A stretch of DNA of 64,000 nt. Origin: Mycolicibacterium neoaurum. Lineage in GTDB: Bacteria > Actinomycetota > Actinomycetes > Mycobacteriales > Mycobacteriaceae. The stretch lies in contig NZ_JAQIIX010000002.1 in the NCBI RefSeq assembly GCF_036946495.1, forward strand, positions 1,550,001 to 1,614,000, written 5' to 3'. The notes beneath the pieces were generated by a model. It saw nothing but the letters and a program-made list of their open reading frames with translations. It was not told where the DNA came from and made no database searches. The number at the start of each line of letters is the position of its first letter. Position 1 is the stretch's first letter. The position numbers and the translations under genes are program-made. This document shows positions 23,210 through 43,202 of this stretch, piece by piece.

Positions 23210-23688
23210 CTGCCGAGCTTGCGGAAAGTGCTGCGGTGGAACACGATCGGCGGCACATCGTGGACGACGATATCGCTGACCTGTAGCACGACGATGGTGT
23301 GATCGCCCGCGGGCACTTCCTGGGTGATTGTGCTCTCCAGCCACACGCTGGTGCCGTGCACGAACACCGCACCGGTCTCGCGCGATTGCGTCTCCAGACC
23401 CGCGAAGCGATCACCGGTCTTGGCCGCCAGCGTGCGCGCTGCCGCGTCATGCGACTCGCCGAGCACACTGATGCCCAGCGACGGCAGATTCTTCAGTTTG
23501 GGCCACGTCTCCGACGAGTTCTGCACGCAGAACGACACCAGCGGCGGGTCCAGCGACACCGGCACGAACGTGCTGGCCGCCAGGCCGATCCGCACCCCGT
23601 CGACCTCGGCGGCGATGGCGATGACGCCGGTCGGGAAATGCCCGAATGCCTCACGCAGCGAGGCCGGGCTCAGTTCAGTGTCACTCAT
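23206..23688 (-). CDS. Flavin reductase-like (FMN-binding) oxidoreductase, Rv0245-like
   Basis: 160 residues from ATG 23688 (GGAAG upstream). It has the flavin-reductase domain (PF01613): LREAFGHFPTGVIAIAAEVDG, GLAASTFVPVSLDPPLVSFCVQNSSETW and the GDHTIVVLQVSDI strand. Such proteins reduce FMN/FAD for two-component monooxygenases. Size and location match Rv0245. An in-frame extension reaches ATG 23784 and would add 32 residues with a CPVCG knuckle; I regard it as noncoding, but it is unusual. No partner monooxygenase is adjacent. Confidence 0.85.
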   Translation of the reverse strand: MSDTELSPASLREAFGHFPTGVIAIAAEVDGVRIGLAASTFVPVSLDPPLVSFCVQNSSETWPKLKNLPSLGISVLGESHDAAARTLAAKTGDRFAGLETQSRETGAVFVHGTSVWLESTITQEVPAGDHTIVVLQVSDIVVHDVPPIVFHRSTFRKLGS

Positions 23689-23843
23689 AACACTTCCATC
23701 TTCACATGTAACGGTTCGCCACGGCGCGATCGGGGTGACCGCGCGCGAGCGGAAACTGCGCCCACAGACAGGACACACCTTCATCTTGGCCCCGATCCGC
23801 GCCGAGTGCCATGGTCACGCTCAGGCTGACCACAACCTTTGAG

Positions 23844-23857
23844 TAGCCTGACCCCCA
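23844..23857 (+). promoter_or_regulatory. Leaderless promoter of the fadD23-like gene
   Basis: TAGCCT (23844-23849) ends 7 nt before ATG 23857 and there is no Shine-Dalgarno sequence, fitting a leaderless transcript for the first gene of the glycolipid locus. Confidence 0.45.
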
Positions 23858-25569
23858 TGCCCAACGCGTCCATCCTGACCGTGCTGCGGGACCGCGCTGG
23901 TGACACACCTGACGGCCTTGCCTTCACCTTCACCGATTACGACCGTGATCCCGACGGTGTGCCCGAAACGCTGACCTGGGGTCAGCTCTACCGCCGCACC
24001 CGCAATCTGGCCGAGGAAATCAGTCAACACGGCGCACCCGGGGAACGCGCGCTGATCATCGCGCCCCAGGGCCTGCCCTACATCGTTGCGTTCCTGGGCG
24101 CCATGCAGGCCGGGTTCATCGCCGTACCGCTCTCGGCGCCGGTCCCCGGGTCACACGACGAGCGCACCAGCGCAGTTGTCGCCGACACCCAACCGGCGGT
24201 GGTGCTGACGACGGCCGCACTCTCGGATATCGCGACCCAGTACGTCGACGACGGGGCGGCGATGACCGCGGTGGTGTCGGTGGACACCCTGGATCTCGAC
24301 GGCCGTGAGCCCACCGATACCGCGGACATCCCCGACGGCCCGGACATCGCGTATCTGCAGTACACCTCGGGGTCCACCCGCGCCCCGGCCGGGGTGATGA
24401 TCAGCCATGACAATCTGGTCGCGAACTTCGATCAGCTGATGCCCGATTACCTGCCCCAGTTCGGCGGCGTGTTCCCGCCGCACAGTGCGCTGGTGTCCTG
24501 GTTGCCCTTCTATCACGATATGGGCCTCATGCTGGGCGTGGCGGCCCCGATCCTGGCCGGCACCCAGGCCGATCTGATGAGCCCCATCGCGTTCCTGACC
24601 CGCCCGGTGCGTTGGCTGCAGGCCATGGCGCGACATTCCCATGTCGTAACCGGCGGACCCAACTTCGCGCTGGACCTCGCCGCCCGGCGCACCACCGAAG
24701 CCGAGACCGAGGGCCTGGACCTTTCCGGTGTTCTCAGCATCATCTGCGGCGCCGAGCGGGTGCACCCGCCGACGGTCGCCCGGTTCACCGATCGGTTCGG
24801 CCCGTTGGGTTTCCCGCCGGAAGCGTTGATGCCGTCCTACGGTCTGGCCGAGGCGACGGTGTTCGTCGCCAGCGGTAGCCGTGGGCGGGCACCGAAGGCC
24901 GTGGAATTCGACACCGATCAGCTGGCGCAGGGGCACGCGGTCCGCGCACCGGGCGGCACACCGCTGCTGCGCTACGGCCTGCCGGAATCCTCCCCGCTGG
25001 TCCTGATCGTCGACGCCGAGACCGGCACACCATGCCCGCACGGCACCGTCGGCGAGATCTGGACGCACGGCGCGAACGTGTCCGCCGGGTACTGGCGCAA
25101 GCCCGACCAGACCGGAACCGGTTTCGGCGCAACGCTTGTCGACGGCCCCACCGATACACCGGCGACGGATTGGCTGCGCACTGGGGACCGCGGATTCATC
25201 TCCGAGGGCGAACTGTTCATCGTCGGCCGCATCAAGGACATGCTCATCGTGCGCGGCCGCAACCACTACTCCGACGATATCGAGGCCACGGTGTCGGATC
25301 TGACCCGCGGTCGGGTGGCGGCGATCGCGGTGGCCGACGAACAGGCCGAGAAACTGGTCACCGTGGTCGAGCTGAAGAATCGCGATCAAGACCTCGATGA
25401 CCTGAAAAGCACCGTGACTGCCGCAATTTCGCGCGCGCACGGTCTGCAGGTTGCCGATATCGTGTTGGTCGAGCCTGGCTCGATCCCGACCACCACCAGC
25501 GGCAAGATCCGCCGCTCGGCGTGTGTCCAGCTGTACCGACAGGGGCAGTTCGTCCGGTTGGACGCGTAG
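23857..25569 (+). CDS. fadD23: Long-chain fatty acyl-AMP ligase (FAAL), FadD23-like
   Basis: 570 residues of the ANL superfamily. Adenylation motifs: YTSGSTRAPAGVMISH (about 175-190), PSYGLAEATVF, the ATP-binding WLRTGDRGFISEGELFIVGRIKD, and the C-terminal GKIRRS lysine. FAAL-type members make acyl-adenylates and load them onto a PKS instead of forming acyl-CoA. Placement beside mmpL10, papA3 and a two-module PKS identifies it as the starter-unit activator of a trehalose polyphleate (TPP)-type locus. A Gap-like gene follows by 9 bp. Confidence 0.88.
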   Translation: MPNASILTVLRDRAGDTPDGLAFTFTDYDRDPDGVPETLTWGQLYRRTRNLAEEISQHGAPGERALIIAPQGLPYIVAFLGAMQAGFIAVPLSAPVPGSHDERTSAVVADTQPAVVLTTAALSDIATQYVDDGAAMTAVVSVDTLDLDGREPTDTADIPDGPDIAYLQYTSGSTRAPAGVMISHDNLVANFDQLMPDYLPQFGGVFPPHSALVSWLPFYHDMGLMLGVAAPILAGTQADLMSPIAFLTRPVRWLQAMARHSHVVTGGPNFALDLAARRTTEAETEGLDLSGVLSIICGAERVHPPTVARFTDRFGPLGFPPEALMPSYGLAEATVFVASGSRGRAPKAVEFDTDQLAQGHAVRAPGGTPLLRYGLPESSPLVLIVDAETGTPCPHGTVGEIWTHGANVSAGYWRKPDQTGTGFGATLVDGPTDTPATDWLRTGDRGFISEGELFIVGRIKDMLIVRGRNHYSDDIEATVSDLTRGRVAAIAVADEQAEKLVTVVELKNRDQDLDDLKSTVTAAISRAHGLQVADIVLVEPGSIPTTTSGKIRRSACVQLYRQGQFVRLDA

Positions 25570-25578
25570 CGCGTCCCG

Positions 25579-26214
25579 ATGTGGATCACCCTCCTGGTCA
25601 TGGCTGTCGCGGTCAGCCTGGAGCCCTTCCGCGTCGGCATGTCGGTGGTGATGCTGAATCGACCACGCCCGCAACTACAGTTGGCCGCCTTCTTGGCAGG
25701 CGGCTTCTCCATGGGCCTCATCGTCGGTGCGGTGGTGCTGCTGGTGTTGGATGCCCACCTGCCGGACTCCGCCCGGTTCACGCTGCCCAAGGTTCAGATC
25801 GTCATCGGGGTTGGCGCGCTGCTGGTCGCCGCGATCATCGCCGCCACCAAGGGCAAGCCACGCACCCCGCCAGATTGGGTGCGTCGGGCCCTGGACGGGC
25901 GCTCCCTGTGGGTGGCGGGTGCGGCGGGGCTGGGGATCGCGCTGCCCTCGGTGGACTATCTGGCCGCCCTTGCCGTCATCGGTGCCGCCGACGTGAGCGT
26001 CGGAACCCAACTGGCCGCCCTGCTGGTGTTCAACACCGTGGCCTTCGCGCTGGTCGAAATCCCGCTGATCGCTTACGTTTTGGCACCTGAGCGCACCAGG
26101 GCCACGCTCGCCGGGTTCAACGACTGGCTGCGGTCGCAGGGCAGGCGCGCGGTGGCGGCACTGGTCGCCGTGGTGGGCCTGGTGCTGCTGGCAGTGGGGT
26201 TCGCCGGTCTGTAG
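25579..26214 (+). CDS. Gap-like (Sap/LysE-related) integral membrane protein
   Basis: 211 residues with about six hydrophobic helices, of the Gap/Sap family (PF11139). MWITLLVMAVAVSLEPFRVGM opens the protein; the helix containing GIALPSVDYLAALAVIGAADVS and the FNTVAFALVEIPLIAY segment match the family. Gap homologues accompany mycobacterial glycopeptidolipid and other surface-lipid loci, where Gap is needed for surface localisation. It is 9 bp after fadD23 in the same operon. A role in lipid translocation with MmpL10 is inferred. Confidence 0.8.
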   Translation: MWITLLVMAVAVSLEPFRVGMSVVMLNRPRPQLQLAAFLAGGFSMGLIVGAVVLLVLDAHLPDSARFTLPKVQIVIGVGALLVAAIIAATKGKPRTPPDWVRRALDGRSLWVAGAAGLGIALPSVDYLAALAVIGAADVSVGTQLAALLVFNTVAFALVEIPLIAYVLAPERTRATLAGFNDWLRSQGRRAVAALVAVVGLVLLAVGFAGL

Positions 26215-26221
26215 CTGACCG

Positions 26222-27376
26222 CTAGGGCTTGGGCGGCGGCTGGTTGTTCAGGACGTACTGCAGCCCGGCCATCAACTGCGATACCGGATCGGCCCCGCCA
26301 CCGAATGCGGCCTGGGTGGCCGGCGCGGTGACCTCGGCCGGGTCGTACCCGTTCACCGGATCGACGGTGATCGGCGCCGTCGCCGGATTGTCGTTGCGGG
26401 TGTAACCGGCATCGACATAGGGCTGCAGGACCTTGTCCAGCTCGATCAGGGTCTTCTGGTCGACGCCGAGATACTTGAACGGTAACACCAGCGGCAGGTG
26501 CTCCTCGGGGATCATGTACGTCGTCGTGCGCGCCCCGCGCGAGTTCACCGTGGTACGGATGTTTTGCGGCGGAACCATTTTCGGGTTGGTGAAGGCGACG
26601 GCGGTGTGGCCGGTCGCCAGACCGACGATGGCGTTGGCCACCGAGATCCAGTTGTCCGAGCGTTGTGGCCAGTCGGCGATGCTGTCATAGGCCGAGACGA
26701 ACAGGTGGGTGTCGTACTGGCTCTCCACCTCGGGCGGCATCCGATAATCCAGCGACGGCACGACGCTGCCCACCGGGAAGTTCTGGCTCAGGAAGCTCTC
26801 ACCGAAGGCGTGCTTGCCGACCGGGTTTCCATAGGTCGCGAACGCCAGCTGGTCCGGCGGCGGGGCGGTCGGGTCGTTGGCCAGCCTGATCTTGACGTCC
26901 TCAAGGACGGAGGCGCCCTCGGACAGGCCGATCGCCATGCCCGGGCCACCCTGGCGGATGGCGTTGACGAGGTTGGGTCCGCCGACATCGATGGACTCGC
27001 CGTAGCTCGGGCCGTCGATGCCCAGACCGGGGAACTGATCGTCCAGCCGCCCGATGCCGGGGAACAACCGCTCCAGGGTGTGGCCCTGGACCTGGCCGGC
27101 CGGGTAGTCGACGATCTGGCGCTTCAGGCCGGGGAACCACTCTGCGCCGGTGCGCATGATGTATTCGTCGTAGGGGATGCCGAGCACATGCGCACCGCCG
27201 AGCGCGTAGCCGCGACCCTCGATGGTGCGGGCGTTACCTGGACCTGCGGGGCCGGGCACCGCAGGGCTGGGAGCGGGCGGCGGCGGGGGTGGCTCGGCGG
27301 CCGCGATCCCGGCGGCCGACGGACCCGTCGCCGCGATCGTCAGGAGAGCGGTGGTCGCCGCGAGAAGTTTCCTCAT
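26222..27376 (-). CDS. Secreted PE-PPE-domain esterase/acyltransferase of the TPP locus
   Basis: 384 residues. It has an N-terminal signal peptide (ATTALLTIAATGPSAAGIAAAE), then a proline-rich linker and a PE-PPE alpha/beta-hydrolase domain (PF08237), with the nucleophile elbow GLSEGA at about residue 150. There is no PE or PPE repeat domain itself. The equivalent protein in M. smegmatis/M. abscessus carries out the last TPP step outside the membrane, moving acyl groups between diacyltrehalose-type intermediates. It overlaps mmpL10 by 4 bp, consistent with export followed by surface assembly. Confidence 0.85.
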   Translation of the reverse strand: MRKLLAATTALLTIAATGPSAAGIAAAEPPPPPPAPSPAVPGPAGPGNARTIEGRGYALGGAHVLGIPYDEYIMRTGAEWFPGLKRQIVDYPAGQVQGHTLERLFPGIGRLDDQFPGLGIDGPSYGESIDVGGPNLVNAIRQGGPGMAIGLSEGASVLEDVKIRLANDPTAPPPDQLAFATYGNPVGKHAFGESFLSQNFPVGSVVPSLDYRMPPEVESQYDTHLFVSAYDSIADWPQRSDNWISVANAIVGLATGHTAVAFTNPKMVPPQNIRTTVNSRGARTTTYMIPEEHLPLVLPFKYLGVDQKTLIELDKVLQPYVDAGYTRNDNPATAPITVDPVNGYDPAEVTAPATQAAFGGGADPVSQLMAGLQYVLNNQPPPKP

Positions 27377-30372
27377 GCGTTACCGCTCCCTCGTGCCGTG
27401 AGTCGAGATGGCCACCAGTTCGCCCGGCCGACCAACGTGGCCATGGCAGGCACGGTGACGGTCCGGACCAGGAAGGTGTCCAGCAGAATGCCGATGCCGA
27501 TGACGAACCCGCCCTGCACCACAGTACCGATGCTGGAGAACAGCAGGCCCCACATCGACGCGGCGAAGATCAGACCGGCAGCGGTGATGACACCACCGGT
27601 CGAGCTGAGGGTGCGGATGATGCCGAATCTGCCCGCCGGGGCCTCGTCGCGCATCCGGGACACCAGCAGCAGGTTGTAGTCGGCTCCGACCGCCACCAAC
27701 ACCACGAACGCCAGTGGCGGCACCGACCAGTGCAGCTGCTGATCGAGGATCACCTGGAACAGCAGCACGCCGAGTCCCAGTGCGGCGAAGTACGAGATCA
27801 CCACGGAACCAACCAGATACAGCGGCGCGATCAGCGCGCGCAGGAGCAGCATGAGGATGATCAGCACGACGATCACGGTGACGACCACGATGTAGCGGAT
27901 GTCGCTCTGGTAGTAGTCACGGGTGTCGGCCAGTGCCACCGGGTATCCGCCCATCGACACCGAGGCGTCCGACAGCTCGGTGTTCGGCAGGGCGCCGCGC
28001 GCGGCGTCCTCGATGACCTTGACCTGATCCATCGCGGCCGGGCTGAACGGGTCGAGCTTGGTGAACACCAGATAGCGCGCCGTATGACCGTCCGGCGACA
28101 CGTAGGCCTTGGTGGCCGCCTTGAAATCCTCCAGCTGCAGCACCTCGGGCGGGATGTTGAACCCCGACATCGCCGGCGAGTTGGCATTCTCCGCCATGGT
28201 CAGCAGGAACGCCGCGGCCTGGTCCAGCCCTGAGCGCATCAGCTGGATCTGGTCGACGATCTGGTCCACGCCGTCGGCAACCTGCCTGCTGCCGCTGGCC
28301 GAACGCTCGGCACCCTGCTGCAGCTGGGCCAGCGTCGCCTCGGCGCCGGCCGGGCTGTCCAGGCCCATCGCCTGCATGGCCTTGGTCAACCGGGTGAATG
28401 CGGTGCCGACCTGTTGCAGTGCGGCATTGAGGGACTGGCGATCCTGCAACGACTCCAACTGACCGGCCAGATCCTCGATCTCGTCCAACGTGCCATCGTT
28501 GCGTGCCGCGGCCAGCCGGGAGAGGTGGATGCGGGTCTGGCTGCACGAGACATCCAGATCGCAGACCACGTTGCCGTGCAGGGCTGCCAACACCGGAGGC
28601 ACCCAGGCGAACATGTCCCTGGTCGCCATCAGGTTGACGCCCATGGAGTTGCCGAGTCGGTTGATGCTGGCCACCAGCTTGGCCGCCACATCGACGTTCT
28701 TGACCAGTTTGTCGCCACCGTACTGACCGCGCAGGGCGGCGAACGCGTCGACCATCTGCTTGAGACTGCCTGCGATATCGGTGATCTGCCCGCGGACATC
28801 GCCGAGGCTGCCTGCCAGGGTGTTCGCCCCACTGGAGAGCCGGTTGAGGTCCTTGGAGCCGTCGCTGATCATCTTGGCGCCATCGGCGAGCCGGGTACCG
28901 ACGATGCCGGCCTGATAAGTGGCCCGGAACTCCGGCGGTACCGACCCCAACGGTCGGGTGATACCGGTGACCATCTGGATATCGGGCAGTTGGGTGATGC
29001 GCTCGGCGAGCTGCTCCAGATCCGCCAACGCGGCCGGGTTGCGCAAGTCCTTGTCAGAGTGGATCAGCACATAGGACGGGATCGACTGGTTGATGTCGAA
29101 GTGCTTCTCCAGCGCCGCGTAGCCCAGCGAACTCGGCTCCGAATCGGCCACGGACTTGCGGTCGTCATAGTTGAAGGTGGCGAAACCGGACAGCCCGGCC
29201 AGCAGGAGCAGCACCAGCAGGCTGCCCACCAGATGAGTCCACGGCCGCCGCACGATGCGCGTTCCCGAACGGCGCCACAACCGCGAGGTCAACTCCTTGC
29301 GGGGCGCGATCCAGCCCCGTGGGCCCACGAGTGTCAGCAACGCGGGAAGCAGCGTCATCGCGGCCAGATAGGCCACGAAGACACCGACGGCCGAGGACAC
29401 GCCGACAGTCGAGAAGATGCCCATCTCGGCGAAGCTGATCGCCAGGAAGGTCAGGCCGACGGTGGCCGCCGAGGCCGTGATGACCTTGCCGACCGAACCG
29501 AGGGCCGCGCGGACCGCGTCGGTCGAGTCCTCACCCTTGCGTACGAAATCGTGATAGCGACTGATCAGGAAGACGGCGTAATCGGTGCCTGCGCCGAAGA
29601 TGATGGCGCTGAGCAGGATCATCGCCTGGTTGGACACCCCGAGACCGGTCAGTTCGGACAGCCCGGCCACCGAGGACTGGGCGATCAGCAACGACATACC
29701 GATCCCGGCCAGTGGCAGCAGCATCGTCACCGGGTTGCGGTAGACGATGAGCAGCACCAGCAGCACCAGCACGGCGATGGCGATCTCGATGGGCAGCCGG
29801 TCGTTCTCGCCTGCGACGGTCAGATCCGCCACGGTCGCGGCCGGCCCCGCCAGGTGTACCTCCAGCGGGCCGCCCGCGGTGGTCTGCTCTATGAGGTCGG
29901 AGACCTGCTCGAACGACCGATACGACTGCGGGGTGCCCAGCGCTCCGGCCAAACCGACCGGCAGCACCCAGGACTTGTTGTCCTTGCTGGTCAAAGTCGA
30001 ACGCAGAGCGGGTGTTCCGATGAATTCCTGCAGCATCACGACGTTGGCCTGGTCATCGCGCAGCGCGTCGACCAACTTGCGATACGTCGCCTCGTGCTCG
30101 GGACCGAGACCATCCTCGTCGGTCAGCACGACCAACAGCAGGTCGTCGGTGCCCGGCTCCTGGAATGCCTCCTCCATCTGGCGGGCGGCGATATTCGACG
30201 GCGCGTCACCCGGCAGCATGGACAGCGGATTGCGCTGCGCCATCTCGTTGAGACTCGGGACGGCCAGTGGCAATGCCACCGCAAGCGCCACCCAGATACC
30301 GATGACGGCCAGCGGCCACCGCACCACAAAACCGGCTAACCGACGCACACGTCCCCCACTACTGCCCCTCAC
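27373..30372 (-). CDS. mmpL10: MmpL10-type RND lipid transporter
   Basis: 999 residues with the MmpL layout: TM1 near 15-35, a large extracytoplasmic domain, TM2-6, a second, longer extracytoplasmic domain (about 400-780) and TM7-12. Proton-relay Asp-Tyr pairs are visible in GAGTDYAVFLISRY (about 263) and VAVGADYNLLLVSRM (about 898). It should export a trehalose-lipid precursor across the inner membrane. papA3 lies 17 bp upstream and the PE-PPE gene overlaps downstream, one operon. GTG 30372 is the first start; GTG eight codons later is an alternative. Confidence 0.92.
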   Translation of the reverse strand: MRGSSGGRVRRLAGFVVRWPLAVIGIWVALAVALPLAVPSLNEMAQRNPLSMLPGDAPSNIAARQMEEAFQEPGTDDLLLVVLTDEDGLGPEHEATYRKLVDALRDDQANVVMLQEFIGTPALRSTLTSKDNKSWVLPVGLAGALGTPQSYRSFEQVSDLIEQTTAGGPLEVHLAGPAATVADLTVAGENDRLPIEIAIAVLVLLVLLIVYRNPVTMLLPLAGIGMSLLIAQSSVAGLSELTGLGVSNQAMILLSAIIFGAGTDYAVFLISRYHDFVRKGEDSTDAVRAALGSVGKVITASAATVGLTFLAISFAEMGIFSTVGVSSAVGVFVAYLAAMTLLPALLTLVGPRGWIAPRKELTSRLWRRSGTRIVRRPWTHLVGSLLVLLLLAGLSGFATFNYDDRKSVADSEPSSLGYAALEKHFDINQSIPSYVLIHSDKDLRNPAALADLEQLAERITQLPDIQMVTGITRPLGSVPPEFRATYQAGIVGTRLADGAKMISDGSKDLNRLSSGANTLAGSLGDVRGQITDIAGSLKQMVDAFAALRGQYGGDKLVKNVDVAAKLVASINRLGNSMGVNLMATRDMFAWVPPVLAALHGNVVCDLDVSCSQTRIHLSRLAAARNDGTLDEIEDLAGQLESLQDRQSLNAALQQVGTAFTRLTKAMQAMGLDSPAGAEATLAQLQQGAERSASGSRQVADGVDQIVDQIQLMRSGLDQAAAFLLTMAENANSPAMSGFNIPPEVLQLEDFKAATKAYVSPDGHTARYLVFTKLDPFSPAAMDQVKVIEDAARGALPNTELSDASVSMGGYPVALADTRDYYQSDIRYIVVVTVIVVLIILMLLLRALIAPLYLVGSVVISYFAALGLGVLLFQVILDQQLHWSVPPLAFVVLVAVGADYNLLLVSRMRDEAPAGRFGIIRTLSSTGGVITAAGLIFAASMWGLLFSSIGTVVQGGFVIGIGILLDTFLVRTVTVPAMATLVGRANWWPSRLTARGSGNA

Positions 30373-30389
30373 CGAACCGGCACACCGGC

Positions 30390-31811
30390 TTAACCAAAAC
30401 GACCCCAGTCACCGGTCTCCGCCACCTGCTCGATCACCGATTTCATCGTTGCGATGTACCGGGTGACCGACTTCTGGGCGACCTCGTTGTCCGGGAACAT
30501 CACCGCCATTGCGGTGCCCGCGTCGTAGCGGAACACATACACCGTCAACTGATAGGAGAACCGGCCGTCGGAATAGATGCCGATGTTGTTCGAGTAGCCC
30601 ATCTCGGCCGCCGCAAGAACGGCGTTCAGGGGCGCGGCACCACCGTGGAGGAAGTTCGACACCGGGAAGTTCGGTCGCGGATTGTCCAACCAGGGCGCCA
30701 GTTCAAGCACCCGGTAATACGGGACACGGGCCAGCTCGAGACCCGTATCGAAGGAGGTCTGTGCCGACCACGCGGCCTCGGCGAACGTCGTCGCGGCGAT
30801 CGGCACGGTCAACGGCACCAGACCGGTGAACCAGCCCTGCGTCATGAAGTTGTCCGAGGTCCGCCGGGTGTCGCGCGGTGTCAGACCGTAATACGTTGCC
30901 GCGCCGGTCAGCTCATGTTCGACCATGGCTGTACAGGCGTACAGGCCACCCACGAACCGGACACCGGCGGCGACGCAGGCGGCGTCGAAACGGGCGGTCT
31001 GCTCGGCATCGAGCAGCATCTCCCCGACCATATCGGCGATCGTCGGCACCGACGGATCGCCCAGCGGCAGCGGGAACTCCGGCATGCTGTTGTTGTTGTT
31101 CTCGGCGAACTCGATCCAGGCCCGGACTTCGGGCGAGTCGACGGTCAGCGCGGCGGTACGTTCGCGTTCCTGTACGCAGAAGTCGTCGAAGTGACCGGCT
31201 TCTGGCAACGGCATGGGCTGACCGGTGGTGGTCAGCGAGGTGTACATGCCGTGCGCCTCGAGCATGGTGATACCGATCAGGGCGGCGTCCCCGTGGACAT
31301 GGTCGATGCTGGCGTAGAAATCGAAATGATCCGCGCTCTGCACGATCCCGAACGAGAAGCACCCCCATTCCAGCGGCGACGGGATGTCCACGATGTGTTT
31401 GCGGGCGTCCTCGGTGGTGATCTCGCCGTGGACGACGGGTTCGAACTCGATATCGGCCGGGTCGGTGATGGTGTGGCGCACGATGTCGCCGGACCCGTCA
31501 TAGGAGAACCAACTGCGGTAGGTGTCGTGCCTGCGCAGATAGGAGTTCAGGGCGTGGTTCATCGCGTCGATATCGCAGATGCCCGGGACCTCGCAGGTGG
31601 CGATGATCTGCCGGGAGTAGTCCAGCCCCTTGGCGGCCTGCTCGTAGACGCCCCGGATGTGCTGGCCCTGCATATAGCTGACCGGGACCGTGCTGACCGG
31701 CGCCTGGCGGGCCTTTGCCATCGCCGCGCTGGTCGGATGCCAGGACGTCACGACACCTGGGGCCGGCGTCCAATCATCGATCGTTCCGATCGTGATCTTC
31801 CCGATGTGCAA
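30390..31811 (-). CDS. papA3: PapA3-type polyketide-associated acyltransferase
   Basis: 473 residues, condensation-domain fold. The catalytic HxxxD motif is DHVHGD (His-Val-His-Gly-Asp, about residue 177). N-terminal IGTIDDWTPAPGVVTSWHPT and VPVSYMQGQHIRG match PapA1/A2/A3. PapA3 acylates trehalose to mono/diacyltrehalose. The start is TTG 31811, supported by GGAGGG 6 nt upstream; there is no ATG near. It is the first gene of papA3-mmpL10-PE and divergent from the pks gene. Confidence 0.9.
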   Translation of the reverse strand: MHIGKITIGTIDDWTPAPGVVTSWHPTSAAMAKARQAPVSTVPVSYMQGQHIRGVYEQAAKGLDYSRQIIATCEVPGICDIDAMNHALNSYLRRHDTYRSWFSYDGSGDIVRHTITDPADIEFEPVVHGEITTEDARKHIVDIPSPLEWGCFSFGIVQSADHFDFYASIDHVHGDAALIGITMLEAHGMYTSLTTTGQPMPLPEAGHFDDFCVQERERTAALTVDSPEVRAWIEFAENNNNSMPEFPLPLGDPSVPTIADMVGEMLLDAEQTARFDAACVAAGVRFVGGLYACTAMVEHELTGAATYYGLTPRDTRRTSDNFMTQGWFTGLVPLTVPIAATTFAEAAWSAQTSFDTGLELARVPYYRVLELAPWLDNPRPNFPVSNFLHGGAAPLNAVLAAAEMGYSNNIGIYSDGRFSYQLTVYVFRYDAGTAMAVMFPDNEVAQKSVTRYIATMKSVIEQVAETGDWGRFG

Positions 31812-32115
31812 CCTGGTCCCTCCGGGGTCTTTGCGTCGACGGTCAGCGGATGGGCAAAACCGAAGGCGACTTCACGATAGCGGCTGTCGGCACGCGGGGC
31901 CGCCCGGCAGGGGCCCTCGACGGCGGTCATGAAACCGCGTGCGATAGCACGGTACATGCAATACTGACCGCCGAGTAAGGTACCGGCGGTGAATGCCGGC
32001 AGATGAGCGGCAGTGATCGTTGCACAGGCAACCACGGCCACTGCGCGGGGTCTGGATCCTGGCACCCATATCTCATCATCCACAGTTCATCAGACCGAAG
32101 CGGGGAGTACACCTG
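31812..32115. promoter_or_regulatory. Divergent promoter region of papA3 and pks
   Basis: 304 bp separating papA3 (minus) from the PKS (plus). It includes GGAGGG as the papA3 ribosome-binding site and GGGGAG (32102-32107) as that of pks. It is less GC-biased than its flanks. No -35/-10 pair stands out enough to call. A possible minus-strand reading frame covers most of it but has weak codon bias. Confidence 0.45.
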
Positions 32116-43005
<10,890 letters not shown>

Positions 43006-43202
43006 GGTGCGGGCGCAGCGGGGTTCGGCTCGGGTGTGCCGACCTGAGCCTCGCTGCGCATCGCGACGTACCCGATGTCAGCCGCCGAACAGGCGGACCC
43101 GTCCCGGCTGCAAGCAGGTAGGTAGGAAGACCAATTCACCTACCCGGGTGCAGCCACGACACCGGTGGTGGCGTTCTGGCTGAACGGAGGTATGAGATCC
43201 GG
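43006..43202. other. Intergenic region after pks
   Basis: 197 bp between convergent pks and the dehydrogenase. A short stem GTAGGT/ACCTAC (about 43120-43145) is the only structure seen; it may help termination. No gene supported. Confidence 0.3.

Noticed and set aside
28414..30339. 641-codon open frame antisense to mmpL10
   Set aside because: Rich in His/Gln/Arg from reverse reading of transmembrane codons; no ribosome site; MmpL is certain.
31748..32083. Possible minus-strand small gene in the papA3-pks gap
   Set aside because: Third-position GC is clearly below real genes here, it overlaps the papA3 start by 64 bp and no family is recognisable; kept as intergenic.
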